From the NCBI GenBank assembly GCA_002371025.1, contig DFFQ01000028.1, positions 1-6,442 on the forward strand: a DNA stretch of 6,442 bases. Reading direction: 5' to 3'. The stretch is from Lachnospiraceae bacterium UBA3772. GTDB lineage: Bacteria; Bacillota; Clostridia; Lachnospirales; Lachnospiraceae. Shown here piece after piece: positions 1 through 6,014 of this stretch; within the stretch, counting starts at the first letter, position 1; each line of letters begins with the position of its first letter. The notes below the pieces were generated by a model. That model made no database searches. It had not been told where the DNA came from and saw nothing but the letters and a program-made list of their open reading frames with translations. The position numbers and the translations under genes are program-made.

Positions 1-2
1 AG

Positions 3-866
3 ATTTACCGGCTTTGGTTTTGGAACAATCTTGAGGCAATCTATAGGGAGAAAATCATTAAGGCCGTGGCTGAAAATGCTATGGATGCTGATGCCGAAAT
101 AGCCAAACAATTCCCTTACAGCGAGATGGCCAAATTCGGATGGGTTCCGGAAACCAGAGATGCGAAGGAAAAGGTTGTTTCTCTCAGGAAATACTTTGAG
201 GTTGTTGAGCTATCCCTATTGGGAAGTGATCAGATTACAAGAATTGCATGCAGAAGACTTGCGATTACAGATAAGAGTGATCTTGCTTTAATGGCGTGGG
301 CTCAGGAAGCAAAGATAAAAGCGCGTGATATTCAAACAGCACCGATTAATATCAAGGGTCTGATTGCGGCAATGCCTGAGATACGAAAAATGACAGTGCT
401 TAAACCGAAAGATTTCTGTCCACAGATTAAAACATGTTTGGCGGATTGTGGTATCGCATTGGTGTTTCTTCCTCATCTGAAGGGATCTTTCCTCCAAGGG
501 GCATCCTTTATGGACGGAAACAAGATTGTCGTGGGGCTTACGGCAAGAGGAAAGGATGCATATAAATTCTGGTTTAGTCTATTCCATGAATTGGCACACA
601 TTGCGCTAGGCCATGTAGGACAGCCAAATGGGACATCTGAAAATGATGAGGAAGCTGCAAATAAATGGTCTGGTGATACACTGATTACATCTGAAGATTT
701 CGAAGCATTCAAGAGGGATAGAGATTATTCGGAGAGAAGTGTAATTCAGTTTGCAAAAGTTCAGGGAATTGCTCCTGGGATAGTAGTAGGGAGAATGCAA
801 AGAGAAGGAATGATCAAGTATAGCATGCTGAATAATTTGAAAGAAAAATATGAAATAGCTGTATAG
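3..866 (+). CDS. HigA/XRE-type regulator with ImmA/IrrE metallopeptidase domain, 5' end outside window
   Basis: The visible C-terminal 287 residues belong to a fusion of an XRE/HigA-like antitoxin module with an ImmA/IrrE (COG2856-type) zinc peptidase. The frame is open from base 3 and already reads a HigA-like segment (YRLWFWNNLEAIYREKI) before the GTG at 66, so 66 is an internal valine and the true start with its helix-turn-helix lies upstream. The zinc site is HELAH at 585-599, followed by a conserved EEAANKWSGDTLI stretch near 648-686 that probably gives the third ligand. Family members act in the cytoplasm, either cleaving repressors (ImmA on ImmR, IrrE on DdrO) or serving as the antitoxin of HigBA-type pairs. 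Here a toxin gene, if any, would be expected just upstream. The gene ends at TAG 864-866, with a terminator 26 bp beyond. The family call is firm; the exact role is inferred. Confidence 0.88.
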   Translation: MYRLWFWNNLEAIYREKIIKAVAENAMDADAEIAKQFPYSEMAKFGWVPETRDAKEKVVSLRKYFEVVELSLLGSDQITRIACRRLAITDKSDLALMAWAQEAKIKARDIQTAPINIKGLIAAMPEIRKMTVLKPKDFCPQIKTCLADCGIALVFLPHLKGSFLQGASFMDGNKIVVGLTARGKDAYKFWFSLFHELAHIALGHVGQPNGTSENDEEAANKWSGDTLITSEDFEAFKRDRDYSERSVIQFAKVQGIAPGIVVGRMQREGMIKYSMLNNLKEKYEIAV

Positions 867-892
867 AACAAATGTTTATCAGGAGTTTTATG

Positions 893-926
893 AAGGATCA
901 TGTGAAGAACATGGTCCTTTTATTTT
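893..926 (+). terminator. Rho-independent terminator of the ImmA/IrrE-type gene
   Basis: An 11-bp stem is seen: AAGGATCATGT (893-903) pairs with ACATGGTCCTT (909-919) through one G-U wobble, around the 5-base loop GAAGA. The tail TTATTTT follows directly. It lies 26 bp after the TAG of the ImmA/IrrE-type gene, the expected place for its terminator, and separates it from the RadC-like gene. Confidence 0.8.
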
Positions 927-1008
927 GTAAAAATGAAAGAAGGAGGACATTTGCTTATAGTTGGAAAAAGTTGAAGCATTGAATAGTGCGGAAAGGAGAT
1001 GTTAATAA
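927..1008 (+). other. Short intergenic leader of the RadC-like gene, with an orphan AGGAGG
   Basis: This gap holds two Shine-Dalgarno-like sites. The one at 993-998 (AAGGAG) serves the RadC-like GTG at 1009. The other, AGGAGG at 941-946, has no convincing gene after it: a TTG at 951 gives 7 codons, a TTG at 961 gives 14 codons and ends at 1005, overlapping the second ribosome site. It may be the remnant of a deleted small gene or a leader peptide. No clear -35/-10 pair was found. Confidence 0.35.
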
Positions 1009-1521
1009 GTGAGTATTAGCACATATGTAGTTGAGAAGGATGCTGAAAGGCATCCTTTTTTGGTTGAAGAGCAGAAAATAGAATATGGGGTGTCCTGTAT
1101 TCAAAGTCCGAAAGATGTTGTAGATCTGATAAATCATGCTTTTAGGTTGAGATTTATGGCTGAGGAATACGTTTATCTTTTATCTCTTGATTCCAAAGGA
1201 CACATATTGGGAATGTTTGAGGTAAGTCATGGTACGGTTAATTCTTCTCATTGTAATCCTCGTGAAATATTTTTGAGGTCTCTGGTATCAGGAGGTAATT
1301 CGGCAATAATAGTACATAACCATCCTTCGGGAGATACTTCTCCGTCAGATACGGATATATATGTCAGCAAGCGCTTATATGATGCAGGAAAACTTATAGG
1401 TATCAATGTGGATGATTTTATAATTGTCGGGGAAGAAGATGAATATTACAGTTTTAACGAAGAAGGGATGATTAGTCAGTACGGAAGGGAGGATAGTAAT
1501 GAACAGACCCAATCTTTATAA
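1009..1521 (+). CDS. RadC-like JAB/JAMM-domain protein of mobile-element type
   Basis: This 170-residue protein is a short RadC-family member consisting of the JAB (JAMM) domain only. The N-terminal helix-hairpin-helix part of chromosomal RadC is absent. The metal-site pattern is complete: Glu71 (GMFEVSHG), then HxHx7Sx2D with His103, His105, Ser113 and Asp116 (HNHPSGDTSPSDTD). The start is GTG at 1009, set by AAGGAG at 993-998 with a 10-base gap. Short RadC proteins are common in prophages, genomic islands and conjugative elements. Their biochemical role is not settled: the old DNA-repair label is doubtful, and a metal-dependent peptidase or isopeptidase activity is suggested by fold only. 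The stop codon overlaps the next gene by 23 bp, implying translational coupling. A terminator-like hairpin lies within its first codons. The family call is firm; substrate unknown. Confidence 0.9.
   Translation: MSISTYVVEKDAERHPFLVEEQKIEYGVSCIQSPKDVVDLINHAFRLRFMAEEYVYLLSLDSKGHILGMFEVSHGTVNSSHCNPREIFLRSLVSGGNSAIIVHNHPSGDTSPSDTDIYVSKRLYDAGKLIGINVDDFIIVGEEDEYYSFNEEGMISQYGREDSNEQTQSL
1036..1061 (+). promoter_or_regulatory. Terminator-like hairpin inside the start of the RadC-like gene
   Basis: A perfect 8-bp stem, AAGGATGC (1036-1043) with GCATCCTT (1050-1057), closes a 6-base loop (TGAAAG). It runs into an unbroken T stretch at 1056-1061. It begins 27 bases after the GTG start, at codons 10 to 18. 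It has the layout of an intrinsic terminator but within a coding region, so it could act as an attenuator that fires when the leading ribosome is absent. It could also be chance; the stem is only half G+C. Confidence 0.4.
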
Positions 1522-1744
1522 AGAAAAAGCAAAAAGCGAGTGTTTTTGGCGAGTGGAAGATTACCTTGCCAATAGTGGCGAAATCTGGATTGATGGAGAT
1601 TTTACGTCAGAAGATGGAGATTATATTTTATCGTTAATACGCTATATGGAGGAAAAGCATAAGACTAATAACAAGTTTGATACCGTGACTATTTATATCA
1701 ACAGCTATGGGGGAAACCTTAATAAGTGGAATTACAGACTGTAG
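1499..1744 (+). pseudogene. Truncated ClpP-like serine protease remnant
   Basis: The 81 residues match the N-terminal part of the ClpP/crotonase-like protease fold: GEIWIDGDFTSEDGDYILSL resembles the ClpP first strand and helix, and TIYINSYGG (residues 64-72) matches the ClpP YINSPGG signature next to the oxyanion hole. The frame then turns into unrelated NKWNYRL and stops at TAG 1742-1744. The Ser-His-Asp triad of ClpP lies further downstream and is missing, and the length is under half of the roughly 200 residues of ClpP. The other + frames give no continuation of the family past base 1763. AAGGGAGG at 1485-1492 sits 6 bases before ATG, and the gene overlaps the RadC-like gene by 23 bp, so both were one transcription unit. 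Likely the product of deletion or element decay. It could instead be a deliberately short protein, but the missing active site argues against a protease. Confidence 0.7.
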
Positions 1745-1755
1745 TAATGTCCACT
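1725..1755. repeat. Imperfect inverted repeat at the end of the ClpP-like remnant
   Basis: AGTGGA plus ATTAC (1725-1735) pairs with GTAAT and TCCACT (1744-1748, 1750-1755), leaving G1749 bulged and an 8-base loop. It sits where the ClpP-like frame stops resembling its family, so it may mark an element boundary or deletion scar. It could also act as a weak terminator: on the + strand a T-rich stretch (1761-1777) follows only after several bases, and on the - strand there is no clean T tract after the MATE gene. Confidence 0.45.
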
Positions 1756-1775
1756 CCTGTTGATTTTGTTCTTTT

Positions 1776-3149
1776 TTATTCACAAGAGAGTGATTCAGCT
1801 TCTACATTAAAAAGTTCAGAATTCTTAGAATAGTATGTAAACATAAGTAATGCTCCTGCTCCGAACCATGCAATAACATCTGCAAATAAAACACCATTCT
1901 TTCCTACGTAGATTGGAAGCCATGAAGCAACTGCCAGGCGGATAAGTAATTCTACGATACCAGATAACATTGGAATGAATGTTTTACCACTTCCAAGTAA
2001 TGCGGCACGATAGGTGTATAATGCATATACCACAAAGAGGAACATGCATTGAATTATCAGGTAATAATATGCGGTGCGAAGAATAGTATCATTTAAAGTA
2101 GCGGACTGTTCGTTTGTGTTTAAAAACAGGCTAAGGGCGGGCTTTCCTATCAGTATAAAAACCAGGCTGGAGATTACAGCGAGACTTATATTGATCTTTA
2201 AGCAGACTCCAACGCCATGTTTAACACGTTCCATCTTTCTGGCTCCGAGATTCTGGGCAACATAGGTTCCGAGGGCAACAGAGAAAGATACTCCGGCCTG
2301 CTGGATGAGATTCACTAATTTGCTGGTGAGAGATACAGCAGTGGTAAATACATAGCCGTAGGAATTGACGATGCCCTGCATTATAAGGCCGCCAATGGAA
2401 ATTACAATATTCTGTGTAGCCAAAGGGAGGCCGGCCTTAAATAATTCTTTGGAACATTTGAGGTTAAAAGACCAGTCGCTGGCACATAAATGAAGCACAT
2501 CCCATTTTTTTATCTTAATGAAACAAACAACGCAGGAAAATACCTGGGAGATCAATGTGGCTACAGCAACACCGGTAACACCTAAATTAAAGTGAATAAC
2601 AAATACAGCATCCAAAACAATATTTATTATTGATGAAATGATCAATGCTATAAATGCAGTCTGCGTATCTCCTAAAGACCTTAAAATAGAGGACAGCAGA
2701 TTGTAAAGCATGGTGATAAAAACACCGGCTGTTACAATATTTAAATATAAAATGGACATATCTATGACATTTTCAGGTGTCTTTAAAATAACCAGCAGAT
2801 CAGGTATAAAAAATAAAGCTGCGACGGTGATGAAGACAGTTAATACAAATGATAAAATGCATGACATAGCAATACTTTTTCTCATTTTGGTATAATCTTT
2901 TGCCCCATATTGCTGTGAGATAATTATAGAAAAACCCTGAGTAAAACCTGTAAAGATATTAAGGATCAGCCAGTATATCCAGCTGGTGCAGCTGACTGCT
3001 GTGAGAGCTTCGGTACTGACGTATCTTCCTAACATCATAGAATCAACAAGAGTATATGCCTGTTGAATAAGGCTTCCGGCTAGTATTGGAAGGGCAAAAG
3101 AGAATAATAATTTTGCTGGGTTTCCGCTGGTCATATCATTTATATGCAT
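1776..3149 (-). CDS. MATE-family multidrug/metabolite efflux transporter
   Basis: This 457-residue polytopic membrane protein has the length and two-fold repeat of MATE (NorM/DinF-like) antiporters, which export cationic drugs or metabolites in exchange for Na+ or H+. The first half opens with the family-type DMTSGNPAKLLFSFALPIL and LVDSMMLGRYV (residues 5-44), followed by GFTQGFSIIISQQYGAKD (68-85), SILRSLGDTQTAF (154-166) and NLGVTGVAVAT (188-198). The second half restarts near residue 225, with KAGLPLATQNI and GTYVAQNLGARKMERVK (294-310) echoing the first. About 12 membrane segments are expected. ATG at 3149 is preceded by AGGGGGA (3161-3167 on the + strand) about 11 bases away. It is transcribed divergently from the BtrH-like gene and read towards the ClpP-like remnant. 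The family is certain; substrate cannot be read from sequence. Confidence 0.95.
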   Translation of the reverse strand: MHINDMTSGNPAKLLFSFALPILAGSLIQQAYTLVDSMMLGRYVSTEALTAVSCTSWIYWLILNIFTGFTQGFSIIISQQYGAKDYTKMRKSIAMSCILSFVLTVFITVAALFFIPDLLVILKTPENVIDMSILYLNIVTAGVFITMLYNLLSSILRSLGDTQTAFIALIISSIINIVLDAVFVIHFNLGVTGVAVATLISQVFSCVVCFIKIKKWDVLHLCASDWSFNLKCSKELFKAGLPLATQNIVISIGGLIMQGIVNSYGYVFTTAVSLTSKLVNLIQQAGVSFSVALGTYVAQNLGARKMERVKHGVGVCLKINISLAVISSLVFILIGKPALSLFLNTNEQSATLNDTILRTAYYYLIIQCMFLFVVYALYTYRAALLGSGKTFIPMLSGIVELLIRLAVASWLPIYVGKNGVLFADVIAWFGAGALLMFTYYSKNSELFNVEAESLSCE

Positions 3150-3188
3150 TTTTTATAAATTCCCCCTAGAAATTTTCTTTTTTTTATA

Positions 3189-3194
3189 TATAAT
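3189..3194 (+). promoter_or_regulatory. Candidate -10 box of the BtrH-like/glycosyltransferase operon
   Basis: A perfect TATAAT lies at 3189-3194 on the + strand, about 55 bases before the ATG at 3250. No convincing -35 is seen 16-18 bases upstream (that position overlaps the MATE ribosome site). The box also overlaps the - strand TATTAT, so the two genes probably compete for polymerase in the same 30 bp. Confidence 0.35.
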
Positions 3195-3218
3195 AGTATA
3201 CGTGTGTGTGTATGAAAA
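3190..3218 (-). promoter_or_regulatory. Predicted MATE promoter with a dinucleotide tract in its spacer
   Basis: Read on the - strand: -35 TTTTCA (3218-3213, 4 of 6 to consensus), a 17-base spacer, and -10 TATTAT (3195-3190, 5 of 6). The spacer holds (AC)5 at about 3202-3211. Transcription would begin near 3183, leaving a leader of about 34 bases to the ATG at 3149 that contains the GGGGG ribosome site. TATACT (3200-3195) is an alternative -10 without a good -35. Confidence 0.45.
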
Positions 3219-3249
3219 GTATTTTTTTTATGAATAAGGGGACTTGGAT

Positions 3250-4878
3250 ATGAAATACATTGTTAACTATGACGAAATAGACAAGTATTGGAAAAATGAT
3301 TATTTTTTCTGTGAAGATAAAATACTAGCTACTATGGCCGAGAAATTTGGCTGTAAGTATGATCTTATGTTTGCCGGAGCTTTTGATTTTGGATATAACA
3401 AAGGACGAAATAAAGAAGTTGGAAGTAATATGGTGGTCAGATATTTTGATCAGGACATGTTATTGGAAAAATATTATGGAATCCATATAAACAAATTTGA
3501 TGAGGCTTATGGCGGAGCTGACTTTTTAGAACGTTCTAAAGAGGAATTGTTAAAAGGTATACCTACTGCTGTAGAATTAACGAGAGATGGAATATGGGAT
3601 ATTAAGCCTGGAGAAGATTTAGTCGAGGCAACCATCTTTTTACTTGTGGAGATAACTGATGAAACAGTCACAGTTATTGATCCTCATGAACTTGGAATTA
3701 GAAGAGTAGTTTCGAAAGAAATATTTATAAGAAATTTCGCCTGGGGCGTTACATTCGAATGCGATAAAAATAAAGTTGATAAGGAAATTGATGTAAAAGA
3801 TTTTCTTAAGTATGTTATCTGCAATTGTCATCGTACACTGATATCAAATGAGGGATGCATAGATGCAACTACTATTTTTCCATCAATGCAAAGTGGCAAA
3901 GATAATCTTTTACGCCGCAAGGTGGAAGATCCTTATGAAGAAATGCTTCAATTTGCAGAGGATGTTATTTCCATGGATTTTGATGCAGAAATAAATGGAT
4001 TAGAGAGCGTGTTATTTACACCGTTTTATTATGGACTTTTATATACATATCGTTCTCGTCTTGTATTTACAAAAGCTCTTCGTGAATTAGAGGAAAGAAT
4101 TCATTTAGAGATTTTTGAGCCGATAATTGAAAAGCTTATCGTTACATCTTCTAAATGGAATTACCTTAGAATGGTATTTACGAATTGTTATCATAATGGG
4201 GGAATGTCTCAGAAGATAAAAGATGAAATGAGCTCAGTGATAAGGGAGATTGCTGATATAGAAAAGATTGTCATGGCTGATCTTCAGAAAATGTATGACA
4301 GCTTTGATGACTATAAGAAAGAGGTTGATCTTTCGGGACAGTTTAATACTTACTTATTTGATAATGAGAATTGGCAAAGTATAGATGAGGGGAAGGCTGT
4401 TTATGGAAGATATTATTATGAGCCAATAACTGAAGGTGAAAATGCAAGCGGGAATGGAAACTTTAATTTGCCGGAACCAAACAAGAGGGGGGACAGTTTA
4501 GTTTGTTTGGGACAAGAACTTTCTGTTGATGAAGAGATCACTGCTGCCGATTTTAATAGCTTCTATATATATGGAACAGTTTTATATAACGAGATGATCT
4601 ACGATTATATGGATATTCTTTACACAGATGGAAGTAAAGAAAAAGTATTGATCGGTTTCGATGGCTGGATCGAAAATGATTATAAGTTATGCGGAGGCAT
4701 GAAGGCTGTATGGCAAGGAAAGATCATCAAACGAAACAGTAAAGAAGCTCCAGATGCTAGAAGAAAGGCTATTATCTACGAAAAAAACTATTCTATTTCA
4801 AAGGGTAAAAAAGTGCAGGGGTTTGTTTTACCAAATAATCCGTTCATAAATATAATTAAAGTTATATTTACAAAATAA
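3250..4878 (+). CDS. Large protein with BtrH-N/C39-like N-terminal domain, helical middle and beta-sandwich-like C-terminus
   Basis: ATG at 3250 is preferred over the in-frame TTG at 3244: AAGGGGA (3236-3242) is 8 bases from the ATG but only 2 from the TTG. The protein has 542 residues. Residues 1-170 resemble the BtrH N-terminal (C39-like cysteine peptidase/acyltransferase) fold: NDYFFCEDKILATMAEKFG with Cys21 at a helix start, and TIFLLVEITDETVTVIDPHE (128-147) matching the later strand pair ending in DP. In C39-like enzymes the histidine usually opens that strand; here it reads ATIF, so the triad looks altered. Residues 225-360 are mostly helical. About 412-542 looks like a beta-sandwich (YMDILYTDGSKEKVLIGFDGW, ending QGFVLPNNPFINIIKVIF). 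No signal peptide or membrane segment is seen. BtrH moves an acyl group from a carrier protein to an aminoglycoside in butirosin synthesis; related domains occur in peptide and natural-product clusters. The glycosyltransferase gene follows 34 bp later. The domain call rests on remembered patterns, and the substrate is unknown. Confidence 0.65.
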   Translation: MKYIVNYDEIDKYWKNDYFFCEDKILATMAEKFGCKYDLMFAGAFDFGYNKGRNKEVGSNMVVRYFDQDMLLEKYYGIHINKFDEAYGGADFLERSKEELLKGIPTAVELTRDGIWDIKPGEDLVEATIFLLVEITDETVTVIDPHELGIRRVVSKEIFIRNFAWGVTFECDKNKVDKEIDVKDFLKYVICNCHRTLISNEGCIDATTIFPSMQSGKDNLLRRKVEDPYEEMLQFAEDVISMDFDAEINGLESVLFTPFYYGLLYTYRSRLVFTKALRELEERIHLEIFEPIIEKLIVTSSKWNYLRMVFTNCYHNGGMSQKIKDEMSSVIREIADIEKIVMADLQKMYDSFDDYKKEVDLSGQFNTYLFDNENWQSIDEGKAVYGRYYYEPITEGENASGNGNFNLPEPNKRGDSLVCLGQELSVDEEITAADFNSFYIYGTVLYNEMIYDYMDILYTDGSKEKVLIGFDGWIENDYKLCGGMKAVWQGKIIKRNSKEAPDARRKAIIYEKNYSISKGKKVQGFVLPNNPFINIIKVIFTK

Positions 4879-4912
4879 AAAAACGAAGTTAAATGTATTA
4901 GGAGGACCAGGT

Positions 4913-5938
4913 ATGAAAAGAGGTATTTGTACAATTGTATCATTGAATTATTTTGCGCAGGCAGTGAGTCTGATGAAAAACGTGAAAAAGTTTCATCCGG
5001 AAGCAGAGCTTCATGTTTTACTTGTGGATAGGGTACAGAGTGCAGAAGTAACTGAAAAGTTAAAGAAATATGAGGGGGTTGCAAAACTATATACTGTAGA
5101 AGAGATAGGAATTCCTGACATGATCAGTATGGCATTTAAGTATGATGTAGTAGAGTTAAATACTGCAGTTAAGCCATATTTTATGGAATTTTTACTTTCT
5201 GAATATCAGTATGATAATCTTATCTATATTGATGCGGACATTTTACTGTTCCACAAAATGGATAGAATCTATGAGGAATTAGAAAAGCATTCAGTAATCT
5301 TAACACCACATCTTATTTCTGTTGAGGAAGATGTAGATACTCGTATTTCAAAGACACAGGATTTCTTAAGATATGGCATCTACAATCTTGGATTTATTGC
5401 GGTTCGCAATAATGAAGCAGGAAGAGAAGCGGTTCGCTGGTGGAAGCATAAGCTTCATGAGAAGTGCTATTTAAGCAAAGAAGAATTCCTTGCATGGGAT
5501 CAGAAGTGGATGGATTTTGCCCCTGCATTATTAGATGATGTCTATATTTTACGAGATAAGGGGCATAATGTGGCATTCTGGAATATTCAGGGAAGAGTTA
5601 TTTCAGAAAAGGATGGAGAGTATTTTGTAAATGATACAGTTCCACTTGTTTTCTATCATTTCAGCCATTACCGTTTAGTAAACAGGGATAAGATTGCAAA
5701 TGTAGAGCAAAAGACACGTAGAATATCATTATCTGAGAGAAAGGATCTCGAGCCACTCTTTGATATTTATTATCAGAGTGTAATGGAAAATGATTTTGAT
5801 TTCTTTAGTAAGATTCCTTATGGTTATAAATTCTATGATGATGGTGAAGTTATCAGTAAGGAAGATAGAGATGCATATAAGAAGTTATTAGAGAATGGAA
5901 AAGTTGGAAAAGAGAATCCATTTGCAATAGCTATCTAA
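4913..5938 (+). CDS. GT-A-fold glycosyltransferase with DxD motif (GT8-like)
   Basis: The 341-residue protein looks like a soluble nucleotide-sugar-dependent glycosyltransferase. It begins ICTIVSLNYFAQAVSLMKNVKKFHPEAELHVLLVD (5-39), a typical opening beta-alpha-beta for sugar-nucleotide binding. It has the metal-binding DxD as YIDADI (Asp107 and Asp109), a YNLGFIAV acceptor-side strand (157-164), AWDQKWM (194-200) and a C-terminal YHFSHY (248-253) that may supply a metal-ligand histidine. These features fit GT8-like or related retaining families of polysaccharide or cell-surface clusters; donor and acceptor cannot be told. No membrane segment is visible. AGGAGG (4900-4905) lies 7 bases before ATG. 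The 34-bp gap to the gene before, with no terminator, indicates co-transcription, and a strong terminator follows 26 bp after the stop. It may glycosylate the product or target of the BtrH-like protein. Confidence 0.87.
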   Translation: MKRGICTIVSLNYFAQAVSLMKNVKKFHPEAELHVLLVDRVQSAEVTEKLKKYEGVAKLYTVEEIGIPDMISMAFKYDVVELNTAVKPYFMEFLLSEYQYDNLIYIDADILLFHKMDRIYEELEKHSVILTPHLISVEEDVDTRISKTQDFLRYGIYNLGFIAVRNNEAGREAVRWWKHKLHEKCYLSKEEFLAWDQKWMDFAPALLDDVYILRDKGHNVAFWNIQGRVISEKDGEYFVNDTVPLVFYHFSHYRLVNRDKIANVEQKTRRISLSERKDLEPLFDIYYQSVMENDFDFFSKIPYGYKFYDDGEVISKEDRDAYKKLLENGKVGKENPFAIAI

Positions 5939-5964
5939 TCAGATAAAAACAGAATAAAAAATGT

Positions 5965-6003
5965 AAAAAATCCCGTCAGGTTTAAGGCCTGGCGGGATTT
6001 TTT
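5965..6003. terminator. Bidirectional rho-independent terminator between convergent genes
   Basis: A 16-bp stem (5965-5980 with 5988-6003, one G-T wobble) has a G+C-rich core CCCGTCAGG/CCTGGCGGG, a 7-base loop and A6/T6 flanks, so it has a T tract in both directions. It ends the glycosyltransferase operon (stop 26 bp before) and the - strand small membrane-protein gene (stop 11 bp away). Confidence 0.95.
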
Positions 6004-6014
6004 AAATCCGATAT

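Noticed and set aside
16..28. TTTTGGAACAA near the left end recurs at 6428-6438 near the right end.
   Set aside because: It is an 11-base AT-rich match between two unrelated coding frames, with no flanking extension, so chance is adequate; it is not evidence of direct repeats bounding an element.
890..982. A 30-codon frame starting at ATG 890 with AGGAG four bases upstream.
   Set aside because: Its first third is the 893-926 terminator hairpin, the ribosome-site spacing is short, and the residues show no family likeness.
2074..2265. Open frames on the strand opposite to or overlapping the MATE, BtrH-like and glycosyltransferase genes, for example this one, 3640-3831 and 5394-5576.
   Set aside because: They lie wholly within well-supported genes in another frame, have no ribosome sites of note, and show no recognisable protein pattern.
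3244..3249. TTG at 3244 as start of the BtrH-like protein.
   Set aside because: The ribosome site ends only 2 bases before it, while the in-frame ATG at 3250 has an ideal 8-base gap.
4788..5084. A - strand frame spanning the junction of the BtrH-like and glycosyltransferase genes.
   Set aside because: It crosses two coding regions and the strong ribosome site at 4900, and is best explained as the antisense shadow of AT-rich coding sequence.
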